A stretch of DNA of 64,000 nt, from positions 806,001 to 870,000 of the forward strand of contig QLII01000001.1 of NCBI GenBank assembly GCA_003259005.1. The letters are read 5' to 3'. Positions 48,608 to 58,532 of this stretch are shown one piece after another. The position numbers and the translations under genes are program-made. Positions within the stretch are counted from its first letter, which is position 1. Every line of letters begins with the position of its first letter. The stretch is from Spirosoma telluris (GTDB lineage: Bacteria; Bacteroidota; Bacteroidia; Cytophagales; Spirosomataceae). The notes beneath the pieces were generated by a model. The model did no database searches. It was not told where the DNA came from and was given only the letters and a program-made list of their open reading frames with translations.

Positions 48608-50047
48608 TTACAAAAGCCCCTGTCGGTATGCTTTGATTTGAGCAAAGGAGAGCTTATAAGCAAGCGTTAAAACAGCGTAGGTAGCTCCGCCTAACGCGAC
48701 TTCTACAAGGGTGTTGGTAATACCCGTATAGCCAACAAACGATTTATAGAGGCTAATAATACCGACCATGATGAGGCAAAAGGTAATCGGTTTGGCTATG
48801 TTTTTCGAGAATTCGCCAATAAAATCTCCAATCAGATAATGCACCATGGCAAAGTTGACGAGCATATTGAGCAGGGTAGCCAGCAGAAAAGCAACAGCAA
48901 TGCCCGTTACGCCCCAATACGTTCCGAGCAAATATACCAATGGTATTTTCACAACTAACGTCCCTAAATTGAGGTAAAAGAGCAGGTTAGGTTTCCCTTT
49001 AGTGAACGCAATGGTGTAGAGGGGATGGCTCAGGCAAATAAAAATTCCCACGAAGACAAAAATTCGGATGAGCTCGGTGGTTTGCTCCCAGCCTGGACCG
49101 TAAATCAAGGGTACAACACCATCGGCCGTAATGAATAAACCTGCCAGGAGTGGTAAGTTGCAATAGCTGATGAAGTCCAGAATTTTCAGATAAGACTTTT
49201 TCAGGTCGGCTGTATTTTCCTTCATTTTGGCCAGTATGGGATAGGCCACCTGCAAAATGATTGGATTGAGCTTCATGATCGGAAATACGCAAAGCTGATA
49301 GGCAATGGTGTAATAGCCAAGCATTTTTACCCCCAACATACCCCCTAGAAAAATATTGTCGGCATTGAACTGTATAAAGCCTAAAAAGCCTTCGCCCATA
49401 TTGAAGATGCCAAAACGAAGGTGTTCTTTGATGTTGCTCAGGTTGAAAACTAATTTTGGTATGAAAAACCGGAGGCCGAACGTAATCTGTAAAATTGATT
49501 TCACCGTTTGCATGACGAGTGAGCCAATAATTAACGATAGCTCATGGTAGCCATTGTAAGCGAGGGTTATTGTAACGGCTGATCCAATAACTGTTCCGGT
49601 AATATCAATAATGGCCACCGATTTGAACCGGAGTTCTTTCTCCAGCAAAAACATGTAGATCTGGCCAAAGTAGGCAATCACGAAATAATAGGAAGAGAGA
49701 TTAAGTACCTGAGTCAGTTTAGGTTCGTGATAGAACGAGATGATGTAGGGCGCACTAAGATGAATAGCGATAAAGATGACAAAGCCAACCAGCAGATTGA
49801 GGTAATACAGGGTCGATAAAACGTTTCGGTCGCTTTCCTGCTTGTAAATGATCGAGTTCGAAAAGCCCAGATTCGCAAAGACCTGGAAAAACGCGATAAT
49901 TAAATTACTGATACTGACAATGCCAAAATCGGCAGGGGCCAGTACTCGGGCGAGTACAGCTACCTGTACAAATTGAAACAGGGTTGAAATAATAGTGGAA
50001 ACCGTGATCCACTTACCCCCATTCATTGCCTTTTGTGTATTACTCAT
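48608..50047 (-). CDS. Wzx-type oligosaccharide flippase (MOP superfamily)
   Basis: 479 aa with about twelve to fourteen membrane helices. The start KAMNGGKWITVSTIISTLFQ and VLARVLAPADFGIVSISNLI is the typical opening of lipopolysaccharide/capsule flippases of the polysaccharide transporter group; GMLGVKMLGYYTIAYQLCVF and GWEQTTELIRIFVFVGIFIC follow. It moves undecaprenyl-linked repeat units across the cytoplasmic membrane. It lies between the GT2 fusion and the secreted hydrolase on the same strand, and is the clearest sign of a Wzx/Wzz-type polysaccharide locus around the NRPS-PKS genes. Confidence 0.87.
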   Translation of the reverse strand: MSNTQKAMNGGKWITVSTIISTLFQFVQVAVLARVLAPADFGIVSISNLIIAFFQVFANLGFSNSIIYKQESDRNVLSTLYYLNLLVGFVIFIAIHLSAPYIISFYHEPKLTQVLNLSSYYFVIAYFGQIYMFLLEKELRFKSVAIIDITGTVIGSAVTITLAYNGYHELSLIIGSLVMQTVKSILQITFGLRFFIPKLVFNLSNIKEHLRFGIFNMGEGFLGFIQFNADNIFLGGMLGVKMLGYYTIAYQLCVFPIMKLNPIILQVAYPILAKMKENTADLKKSYLKILDFISYCNLPLLAGLFITADGVVPLIYGPGWEQTTELIRIFVFVGIFICLSHPLYTIAFTKGKPNLLFYLNLGTLVVKIPLVYLLGTYWGVTGIAVAFLLATLLNMLVNFAMVHYLIGDFIGEFSKNIAKPITFCLIMVGIISLYKSFVGYTGITNTLVEVALGGATYAVLTLAYKLSFAQIKAYRQGLL

Positions 50048-50072
50048 GCGGTACGCTACCCAATTACCTGGG

Positions 50073-52443
50073 TTACTGGCTTACAAATCTATTCGCCCAA
50101 TTAATATTGAGCTTTGATAATTTTTTTACGGCCCTTGCCTGTCCCTGGTGAACTTCCAGCAAATACGTACCCTGTGGGAGTATGCTTACGTCGAGCTGTG
50201 TGCGCAGGACACGTCCCATTTTGGACATGCTCATTCGGTTAATACGTTGCCCCGACATACTGTAAACACTTACTTCCAGTGGAGCCAGGCTACTGTTTTC
50301 AAGGAATAGCTCTATATAATCGGCGGATGGGTTTGGATATACCTGTAACAGGCTCAGATCAGGCGTTGAGTCCTTGTTCGTATTGGATATAGGAACCACA
50401 AATACCGGTGTTTCACTGACATTAACTGTTATCGTACCTGTTAGACTGACTTGTATCGAACGCGTCATCTGATCACTACCGGCCGTCGGCCTGCAAATTT
50501 GTACGGTGTCGCCTTTCGTTATAGGTAAATTATACGTGCCAGTACGGCCTCGTTCATCAGGTATGGTAAGAATATAAGACGAACGGCCATCCAATTCATA
50601 CCGGTCAACGATCAGATCATCAGGTCCTCCGACGGTTTAGGCGATTCTTTGTAGCGATAATCACCTAGTAAATTCATCGCCTGATACAAATAATCGGCGG
50701 CTGGTTTACGGGTCTTGTTCTCATTGAGTAGGCCCATTGAACTAAACTGAAGCGAATTCAATAGGTTATCGTCATAGGCCTGAAAGAAAAAGACCCGATC
50801 AATACCAACTCGACTGAACAATAAGGCAGTTCGCAAAATCCAGTCGGCCTGGGTTTCCAGGGCCGTTTTATTGCCAATCGGAATCGCATGAAAGGGGCTG
50901 CCCTGATTGATGTCATAGCCTGTTTCGGTAATCCAGACGGGCATTCCATGCGCATACTGGCGCGCCAGTTTTACAAAGGCCGCTGCCTGTTCACCAACGC
51001 CAGCCAGTTCAGGAGCTGCTCCCCGATTTCCACCACCACCCTGCGACGACTGGGCATCGTTCGCATACAGATGTTGGTTGATAACGTCCCAGCAGAGGTT
51101 CACCGAACCATCCGGGCGATATCCTCTGAACTCTTTACACCAGTCAATCATGGCCCGCACATAGTCGGTGGTGGCGGCCGACATTCCCCCAATAGCGACC
51201 GTTACAGACGGGTCTGCATTTTTGACGCCAACGCCTGGGCCCAGGGTATTTTTATGCCCATCGTAAAAGGCAGACAGATTGGCTGCGTACTCACGTGCCG
51301 ACTGGTACCCATTTCGCCCTTTCCAGGTTTTGTCTGGCTCATTGTTGCACTCAATGTAGCGGATCAGTCCTAAACCTACCTTTACCGTATTGACACCCGC
51401 CCAGGTACTTACCGTGCTTACCGACAGCAAGGCTGGATCAACGCGCTTGTTAAAGCCGTAGCGGGCTATGTACTGGAAGGCGACGCGGGCATGGGCGAGG
51501 TAGGATTTTGGAGATGACAAATCCGAGCCATAGGGAGCCGGAATATTGCTGTAATCGCGTCCGCCTTCGGGATAGGTATTTTCCATCCATTTCGGAAGTG
51601 TTTGCAAACAGGCCAGCACCTCAATGCCTTCAGCCTGCAGGCGCTCATACATGGCGTCATAATCCCAACTCCCGCTAAACGTTGGATTGTAGGTGTAACT
51701 GCCCTGATCAGCCTCCAGCTTGTCCCAGTCCATATAATGGCGCATCGAAGAGAAGCTTTTCAGCGCATTAACCCGCGCATCATCGACAGGCCGCAAGGCA
51801 GATGGGGCATCGGGGTTTTCGACGTACCATTCAAAGCCATTGATGCCTAGCTTATTACGAAAGGGAGTTGATGGGAGGGAGGCTAGCCCTGGCTCCTGTC
51901 CTGCTACATAGGTTCCGTATAATTCCAGTTCAGTTGGATACTCACCGGAAGTATTCAGTACCAGATAACGGGCATTGGAAATGGGGGTCTTCAGGTCAAA
52001 TACATCGGGTTGGTCAGGATTGGGACCCACCCAAGTCTGGTATTTATCACCGATAAAGCGGGCAATCGGAATGCGCTCCATTGATCGGTGATAATTGACA
52101 AGGTTACTGGCTTATCGGTATTAGTGCCCGCCCCATCATAGAGACGAATACTTTCGATGCTTAGTTGTTCGCCGTCAAGTAACGGATAATAGGCATCAAA
52201 ATTCGTTAGTATTTTACCCCATCCGGTGTTGACACTTTCGGTCGTTACCCCATCGAATAGGCCATCAAGGCCTGCCGATACGTTATTGACCTGATACCAG
52301 CGTTTGGGGTCGATCGGTATTTTGGCAGAAGCCCTGTGCTGTAGCACTAATCTGGGCGATAGTGCCCCACTACTTTCCTGAGTCTGGATAAACAGGAGTA
52401 GGATGAGGGAGCCTCTTAATAACGTAAGTATGTTTCTTTTCAT
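50073..52443 (-). CDS. T9SS-exported glycoside hydrolase-like protein (clan A type), two apparent frameshifts
   Basis: About 790 aa. Signal peptide (ILTLLRGSLILLLFIQT), a beta-sandwich-like N-terminal part (GLDGLFDGVTTESVNTGWGK, YPTELELYG), a TIM barrel with LACLQTLPKWM, the acid/base region RYIECNNEPDKTWKG and the nucleophile region MPVWITETGYD, and a C-terminal sorting domain with LLQVYPNPSADYIELFLE and GTYLLEVHQG. The last is the type A signal of the type IX secretion system, so the enzyme is exported or displayed. Frames change near 52090 (A) and 50621 (C). It probably trims or releases the polysaccharide made by this locus; the exact GH family (5/39-like) is uncertain. Confidence 0.78.
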
Positions 52444-52522
52444 GGGTTAGATGACCTTGCAAGCTACGATCTCTCATTCGGATGATACGTTTATCGTCGC
52501 CAAAAAACGGGCATTTCGTGCA

Positions 52523-53530
52523 TTAACGCATCAGTAAAACATGGCCGGTCTTCACTGTTTCAATCCTGGGTAATGTACTTGACCGATAAGCAATTACCCA
52601 AGTGTATGCACCTGTCGCGCAAGCAGTGCCAGCATAGTTTCCGTCCCATTTGTAAGTTGGATCAGTGCTGGTAAAAATTAAACTTCCCCAACGATTATAT
52701 ATGTTTAAAGCGAACGAGCTAGAGGCAGATGGGCTAAGAAAAACGGCAAGATTATCGTTAACGCCATCATTGTTAGGCGTAAAAACATCGGGTACGTAGA
52801 CCAATTCAGGTGGCCCCACGCATTCGCTGCATTGTTTTACCTGTAAATCGTCGATAAGCATATCATTCCCACAGCCTAAGTCACCCTGATTATTGATTAA
52901 TTTTATGACAACTTCACCATCCGTAGTGGGTACTGTAAACACGGTAGAACAACGACGCCAGGTGGGTGTATCGGCTTGCTGTATCAGACCAATAACAGTC
53001 GATTGAATCAAGAATCCATCTTTGGTTTCTATATGTATTGACAGGTTAGGAATCAGTGGATTAGAGCAGGTCCCTGTTTTTAGTAAATTCAATACCCAGA
53101 CTGAGACTTCATAACTTGTTCCTTTACATAGGCCTGAAACGGGTTGCTGATAAAATGTGCCAGCCAGGCTTCCCCCATTGACAATCAACATATTTCCTTG
53201 TCCGTCGCTAGAGGTATGATCAGTTGAAACAGCATACCAGGTTGCATTAAAACAATTGCCATCGAGTGTTGTCGCCAGGGTATACTGACCGTCGCCAGGG
53301 CAATTTATTGGTTCATATTCGTAGGTAGTTAATCCGGCTAATGACACAGGGTTACTGACTGTGCCAAATGTCTGATTAAATACGATTTCGCCAGATGGGT
53401 TCGCACAGACCTGAGCCACAATGGGTTGAATACAGGTATAGGAAAAACAGGCAATCCAACAGATTGCTACACGTAACTTGTTCGCTATCAGAAAACTATT
53501 TCTGATAAATTTACGGATCGCAGTAGACAT
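52523..53530 (-). CDS. T9SS type B sorting (gliding-motility C-terminal) domain protein
   Basis: 335 aa. Signal-like N-terminus (VAICWIACFSYTCIQPIVAQ). Residues 50-220 form a beta-rich domain with disulfide-forming cysteines (CPGDGQYTLATTLDGNC, YEVSVWVLNLLKTGTCSN, CGNDMLIDDLQVKQC), like a carbohydrate-binding sandwich. The end is the type B sorting domain VPDVFTPNNDGVNDNL, NIYNRWGSLIF, YKWDGNYAGTACATGAYTWV. It is secreted and attached to the cell surface by the type IX system. Being next to the secreted hydrolase, it may bind the same polymer. Confidence 0.83.
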   Translation of the reverse strand: MSTAIRKFIRNSFLIANKLRVAICWIACFSYTCIQPIVAQVCANPSGEIVFNQTFGTVSNPVSLAGLTTYEYEPINCPGDGQYTLATTLDGNCFNATWYAVSTDHTSSDGQGNMLIVNGGSLAGTFYQQPVSGLCKGTSYEVSVWVLNLLKTGTCSNPLIPNLSIHIETKDGFLIQSTVIGLIQQADTPTWRRCSTVFTVPTTDGEVVIKLINNQGDLGCGNDMLIDDLQVKQCSECVGPPELVYVPDVFTPNNDGVNDNLAVFLSPSASSSFALNIYNRWGSLIFTSTDPTYKWDGNYAGTACATGAYTWVIAYRSSTLPRIETVKTGHVLLMR

Positions 53531-53645
53531 ACCTACTGCTTAGGACTGAGTTACGGCATCTGGGTCACCAATTGATTAATTGAGCTGTCTAGTTGTAGCG
53601 TGATGATATGACTTGGTAACTTGCAGGTGTAAACCTAGGGTATCT

Positions 53646-54397
53646 ATGGCTGATGTGTTTGTTTTTAATACGACCCTGCCAGGCGTTTCGTGGCAATCGT
53701 TAGTTGCCTGTTCCTATTCGGATACCGTGGCTGTATTCCGATTTCAGTTCGTGAATGATCCGGTCGATCTTCAGCAAACAGAACTCCAGGCTCATGAAAT
53801 TAGTCAGGCGCTGCGCTACCATCGGCAGGAAGATCGCAATCGGTTTGTCTATGCTCGGCGCATGCTACGAATTCTGGTCGGGCGTTATGTGAAGAAGAAA
53901 CCCAACGAACTAATTTTTAAGCCGGGTATTAATAATAAGCCTGAAATTGAAAATACTCCAGAATGGCATATGAATGTCTCTCACTCGGGGGGTGGATTAC
54001 CGTAGCTATCGGAAAATCCAGCATTGGGGTCGATATTGAACGAATAAATCCAGATTTCCCCTTTCAGGATGTGCTAGCACAAAGTTTTAGTCAGGAAGAA
54101 CAGGCTTATGTTGCAGCTAGTGCCGATAGTCGTTTCGCATTCTATGACGTATGGACTCGGAAAGAGGCCCTTGTGAAAGCAACGGCTAAAGGACTAGACG
54201 ATGATTTTCAACAGGTTCCCGCGTTGGATGGCATTCATCAAATCAGCAGCGACCTGATTGGAGCAGTAGGGGATTGGACGGTTTTAAGTTTCCCGGTTTC
54301 GGATGCGTATCCAGCAGCGGTAGCTTATAGGCCCATGGCCGACATGCCTAAATTTTATACGCTGGATAAATGTATATTTTACACAACTAATTTATAA
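53646..54397 (+). CDS. 4'-phosphopantetheinyl transferase, Sfp type, one apparent frameshift
   Basis: Transfers phosphopantetheine from CoA to the serine of carrier domains. About 250 aa after adding one G to the G6 at 53987-53992, so that MNVSHSGG continues as WITVAIGKSSIGVDIERINP. The magnesium and CoA motifs are present: GVDIERI and FYDVWTRKEALVKATAKGL (W--KEA). The N-terminal block RNRFVYARRMLRILVGRY is usual for the group. The ATG at 53646 is chosen. It is the obvious activator of the three carrier domains in the NRPS-PKS proteins 8 kb away, and belongs to that pathway by function. Confidence 0.88.
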
Positions 54398-54528
54398 ATT
54401 TAGTCAACTTATTGTCCACAGAGATACAAAGAGCACAGAATTTCACTTGCCTTGCAGTTAATTCATTTAAACTCCGTATTCTCTGTTAACAGTAAGTGGA
54501 CTTTCTTAGCCTAATTACGTTTATCAAT

Positions 54529-55482
54529 ATGCAGCAATTGATGCTGAAGTTTCTTTATGTTGTTGCGTTGCTAAGATACCCCGGAATCAGGCGCGACCTG
54601 CGGTACTTTATCCGGGATAATTATTACGCCCGACTCAACCAGATTCGATTTTTATGGGCTGACTATTTTGTCAAAAAGCCGTACAAAGTTATTGATTATC
54701 ACGGGGAGTTTGATCAGGAGCTACGCTATGTACTGCCGTTTGCGTACTGGCATCATCTGAATGGCACTCTAAAAAAAACTATTTCCTGTACTAATACCAG
54801 GGAGTTCTACTTTTTTAGTGAAAACCACTCCGAAACGTACGAAAAACGGGTATGGCAGGCTGGATATGGCTATTACGAGGTGCCGAATATGACTCATAGC
54901 CCTACGTTCAGCTACACGAAATTTGCGCAGGTTCCGTTTAAGCGCCACTATAAAAATGACCTGTTTACCTACGGCAAACCAATATTGGTGATCGCTAATA
55001 AATACAACATCGAATGGGACAAGCCACCTATTAATTTCCTGGGAATACCCGAGTTAGATCGGATCATTTCTTCCTATAAACAGAAATACCAGATCATATA
55101 CAACCGGCCGCTATCCTCACAGATTGTGCTCGACAACAGCGAAATCATGGATTTGAATGAACATGACTGGATTCGGAAACAACATCCGGAAGTGATCTTA
55201 ATGCACGATCTGCATGAGCAATATCGGGCGAAGGTCAATAATTTCAACCATTTGCAACTGCTGGTGTATGCTAATACCGACTGGTTTATTTCGATGCATG
55301 GCGGTACGGCTGCCCTGGCCAGTTATTTCGGAGGAACAAACCTGATTTTGTCGCATCCGGGCGGTGGTATGGAGCACCATTTCAACGAATATGCGACCAT
55401 TTTTCCCGCGCTTTCTGGTGCGAAAATTCTGCACGCAAAAAATACCAATGAGGTTTTTCGCTACTTAAACGAGCATTATTGA
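54529..55482 (+). CDS. Putative glycosyltransferase or polysaccharide-locus protein of unknown family
   Basis: 318 aa from the ATG at 54529 (a GTG at 54496 would add eleven residues). A short hydrophobic N-terminus (MLKFLYVVALLRYPGIR) precedes a soluble protein. The C-terminal half has a Rossmann-like feel: GKPILVIANKYNIEWD, YQIIYNRPLSSQIVLDN, LLVYANTDWFISMHGGTAAL and YFGGTNLILSHPGGGMEHHF. The SMHGG-A-L segment resembles the nucleotide-sugar-binding HGG/HGA turn of GT-B enzymes of the GT61 kind. I would not name it further. It ends the polysaccharide region. Confidence 0.5.
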   Translation: MQQLMLKFLYVVALLRYPGIRRDLRYFIRDNYYARLNQIRFLWADYFVKKPYKVIDYHGEFDQELRYVLPFAYWHHLNGTLKKTISCTNTREFYFFSENHSETYEKRVWQAGYGYYEVPNMTHSPTFSYTKFAQVPFKRHYKNDLFTYGKPILVIANKYNIEWDKPPINFLGIPELDRIISSYKQKYQIIYNRPLSSQIVLDNSEIMDLNEHDWIRKQHPEVILMHDLHEQYRAKVNNFNHLQLLVYANTDWFISMHGGTAALASYFGGTNLILSHPGGGMEHHFNEYATIFPALSGAKILHAKNTNEVFRYLNEHY

Positions 55483-55648
55483 GTATATCCTCTTGGTTGT
55501 GCACTCATCAGACTTCTACGCTACTGCGCAAATTGTGGATAGGTTTGCGTAAAATTCCTGGCGTTACTTTTGAGAAGTACGTACCTTTGATGAGTTGATA
55601 ATTTCACTATTCGTAGTAATTATTACCTTTTACTCAGCAAGGGTTTAT

Positions 55649-56062
55649 ATGCGACAACTGATCTTTCCTTTATTCATCAGTATTGTTTTGACTGGTTTAG
55701 GGACATTCCCGTCTGTCAAAAACGGCTTAGCTGTTGGGGTGAATGACATTGTAGCTGGAAGCATAGCCGATACCACAGCCAATCTGGCTTCTGAAGCGAA
55801 GCAATTGATCGCATCCAATGATTGCAGAGCTTGCCATACTATGCAAACAAGGGCAATAGGTCCAGCTTACAAAGCAATTGCAGAAAAGTATAAAGACGAC
55901 AGGAGCGCATCAGAACGACTGGCAAACAAAATAATAATGGGAGGCAAGGGAGTTTGGGGGGAGTCGAGCATGAGCGCACATCCTGGCCTGTCGATCCCAG
56001 AGGCTACCCTGATTGTGAACTATATTCTGAGCCTATCCGCGGATAAGGATTCTGCTAACTAG
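55649..56062 (+). CDS. Exported class I cytochrome c
   Basis: 137 aa. Signal peptide (LIFPLFISIVLTGLGTF...) and one haem-binding site DCRACHTMQTRAIGPAYKAI (CxxCH), with the sixth ligand methionine in GESSMSAHPGLS; the end IPEATLIVNYILSLS is the C-terminal helix of the c551/c552 type. It acts as a periplasmic electron carrier. The two following genes encode gluconate-dehydrogenase-type subunits, so it is likely their electron acceptor. The ATG at 55649 gives the signal peptide; an upstream start at 55595 is possible. Confidence 0.82.
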   Translation: MRQLIFPLFISIVLTGLGTFPSVKNGLAVGVNDIVAGSIADTTANLASEAKQLIASNDCRACHTMQTRAIGPAYKAIAEKYKDDRSASERLANKIIMGGKGVWGESSMSAHPGLSIPEATLIVNYILSLSADKDSAN

Positions 56063-56169
56063 AGGTTTGGTAAAATATACACTTTTGATACTATCGATTT
56101 TTTTTGACTATACTATGCTGATTACCAGTATGATAGAGTCAAAAGTTTAAACAGCTTGACTATACAGCT

Positions 56170-56708
56170 ATGATGCAACGACGTTCCGTACTGAAAAACT
56201 TAGCCATGACCGTTGGGGCTTAATTAGTCTTCCGGCCTGGGCCTCTGGCTGGACCCCCGAATCTCTCGGGGGATTTCTAGTCTACCGCTCGACAATGAGG
56301 TTCTATTGGGTGAAATCGTAGGAACAATTATTCCCGAAACAACCACGCCGGGGGCTAAAACGCTCAAAGTCCACCAATTCGCGATGCGAATGATTAACGA
56401 TTGCTATGGCGAGCCCGCCCAAACACTGTTGACGCAGGGCCTTAGGCTGGTAGATGCAACGGCTCAGCAAACATACACAAAGCCATTTGTGGATTGCGAT
56501 ACTTCCCAACGGATGGATGTGCTGACCAAACTGGCTTCCTCGACAGACCGGTTGGAAAACCATTTGCCGACATGATCAAACGACTGACTATTCAGGGCTA
56601 TACAAACTCAGAATATTACCTGGTAAATGTGCAGAAGTTTAACATGGCCCCGGTTTTTATCACGGCTGTGTGTCCGTACCCAAGTTGGCTGCTGATGGTA
56701 GCCGATAA
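56170..56708 (+). CDS. Gluconate 2-dehydrogenase subunit 3-like protein, four apparent frameshifts
   Basis: About 180 aa once one base is added near 56218 (G), 56286 (T), 56550 (C) and 56649 (C). The N-terminus has a Tat-like signal MMQRRSVLKNLAMTVGG, then LLGEIVGTIIPETTTPGAKT, VHQFAMRMINDCYGEP, VGKPFADMIKRLTIQGYTNS and the end MAPGFYHGCVSVPKLAADGS. That is the gamma/subunit-3 family of FAD-dependent sugar dehydrogenases, which guides export of the flavoprotein. It lies 29 bases before the GMC oxidoreductase gene. The density of breaks is high, so repair is less certain than for others; but the remade protein is coherent from end to end. Confidence 0.75.
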
Positions 56709-56737
56709 TCAAGATTCAATAACTCAAATCGATCTTT

Positions 56738-58471
56738 ATGTCTTTTTTAAATATAGATTCAGTTAAAGACCGCACGTTCGACGCCATTGTGATTGGCTCT
56801 GGAATTAGCGGTGGATGGGCAGCCAAAGAATTGACCGGTAAAGGTTTACGTACCCTTGTTCTGGAACGTGGTCGCGATGTAAAGCATATCACCGACTACC
56901 CAACCACGATGATGCAACCGTGGGAATTTCAGCACCTGGGCCAGCTTACCAAAGAAATGCGGGAAGCTAACCCGATTGCCAGTCGATGCTATGCCTTTCG
57001 GGAAGATGCCACTCATTTCTTTATTAAAGACAATGAGCATCCGTATGTGCAGGAAAAGCCCTTCGATTGGATTCGAGGCTATCAGGTTGGTGGGAAATCG
57101 TTGATGTGGGCACGAGGAACGCAACGCTGGTCGGATTTTGATTTTGAAGGACCTGCCCGTGACGGTTTCGCCATCGACTGGCCAATCCGCTATGCCGATA
57201 TTGCACCCTGGTACTCGTATGTTGAAAAATTTGCGGGTATTTCGGGCAATAAAGATGGCTTGCCCCAACTGCCCGATGGGGAGTTTCTGCCACCACACGA
57301 GCAGTCCTGTGTTGAAAAGCATTTCACCGATGAGATGGCGAAGCATTATAAGGGTACACGCCCCATTATCATTGGCCGTTGTGCCCATCTGACAAAGCCG
57401 CAACCCATTCACTATCAGCAAGGTAGGGCGCAGTGCCAAAATCGTTCCTTGTGCCAGCGGGGTTGCCCGTATGGTGGCTATTTCAGCAGCAACTCATCAA
57501 CCTTGCCCTGGGCTGCCAAAACTGGCAAAATGACCCTTCGCCCCGACTCGGTGGTGCATTCAATCATCTTCGATGAGAAGAAAAACGGACTGACGTCCGG
57601 CAGGGCAACGGGCGTGCGGGTGATTGATGCCCATACAAAAGAGATGACCGAATATTATGCTCGAATTATCTTCGTGAATGCGGCCTGCCTGAACTCAAAT
57701 CTGATCCTACTAAACTCGAAATCGAATCGTTTCCCGAATGGTCTGGGCAACGATAATGGTCTGCTGGGTAAATATGTCGCTTTCCATAACTTCCGTACGA
57801 CGATTTCGGCGGAACACGACGGGTTTCAGGATACAACCACCGAAGGAATTCGGCCTAATAGCAGCTACATTCCTCGTTTTCGCAATGTGTTCAAACAGGA
57901 AACCGATTTTTTGCGGGGATACGCTGCTGGTTTTGGGTCCAGCCGCATGACTACTATAGATACGTCAGCAATGGGTGAGGGCCTGAAGTCTAGTCTGATG
58001 CAACCCAAATATGGTAACTGGCGCGTAAGCTCACATATGATGGGTGAAACCATCCCGAAGGAAAGCAACTACGTAACCCTTGACTCAAGCCTGACCGATG
58101 CGTGGGGGATTCCACAACTTAAAATATCAGTAGCCTACGATGACAATGACGAGAAGATGATTCGTGATTTTCACGAGCAAATGTCGGAAATGTTGACCGT
58201 GGCTGGTTTTAAAAATATCCAGACACATGATGTGCCCGACAAAGCGCCTGGCCTGGACATTCACGAAATGGGTGGAATCCGAATGGGTAAAGACCCTAAA
58301 ACGTCGATGTTGAACAAGTGGAACCAGTTACATGCCTGCAAAAACGTTTTCGTGACTGACGGTGCTTGTATGACATCGACCTCCACTCAAAACCCATCCT
58401 TAACCTTCATGGCGATTACGGCAAGAGCCGCTGATCATGCCGTGAAAGAAATGCGTAAGGGGCTTTTATAA
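56738..58471 (+). CDS. GMC-family FAD oxidoreductase (gluconate 2-dehydrogenase flavoprotein-like)
   Basis: 577 aa. The N-terminal FAD-binding fold reads DAIVIGSGISGGWAAKELTG, VLERGRDVKH; GGKSLMWARGTQRWSDFDFE follows, then a four-cysteine stretch QCQNRSLCQRGCPYGGYFSS typical of this branch, and the C-terminal catalytic region LDIHEMGGIRMGKDPKTSML and NPSLTFMAITARAADH with the histidine pair. It oxidises a sugar or sugar acid; with the subunit-3 gene and the cytochrome c gene it makes a three-part periplasmic dehydrogenase. Confidence 0.88.
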   Translation: MSFLNIDSVKDRTFDAIVIGSGISGGWAAKELTGKGLRTLVLERGRDVKHITDYPTTMMQPWEFQHLGQLTKEMREANPIASRCYAFREDATHFFIKDNEHPYVQEKPFDWIRGYQVGGKSLMWARGTQRWSDFDFEGPARDGFAIDWPIRYADIAPWYSYVEKFAGISGNKDGLPQLPDGEFLPPHEQSCVEKHFTDEMAKHYKGTRPIIIGRCAHLTKPQPIHYQQGRAQCQNRSLCQRGCPYGGYFSSNSSTLPWAAKTGKMTLRPDSVVHSIIFDEKKNGLTSGRATGVRVIDAHTKEMTEYYARIIFVNAACLNSNLILLNSKSNRFPNGLGNDNGLLGKYVAFHNFRTTISAEHDGFQDTTTEGIRPNSSYIPRFRNVFKQETDFLRGYAAGFGSSRMTTIDTSAMGEGLKSSLMQPKYGNWRVSSHMMGETIPKESNYVTLDSSLTDAWGIPQLKISVAYDDNDEKMIRDFHEQMSEMLTVAGFKNIQTHDVPDKAPGLDIHEMGGIRMGKDPKTSMLNKWNQLHACKNVFVTDGACMTSTSTQNPSLTFMAITARAADHAVKEMRKGLL

Positions 58472-58487
58472 GCTAATGGCCCACTAT

Positions 58488-58530
58488 AAACATCAGAAAG
58501 CCGGACTTCAAACCCGGCTTTCTGATGTTT
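58488..58530. terminator. Bidirectional terminator between convergent genes
   Basis: aaacatcagaaagccgg (58488-58504) pairs perfectly with ccggctttctgatgttt (58514-58530). Each strand ends in a short T/A run. It serves both the GMC gene and the GH63-type gene. Confidence 0.85.
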
Positions 58531-58532
58531 AA

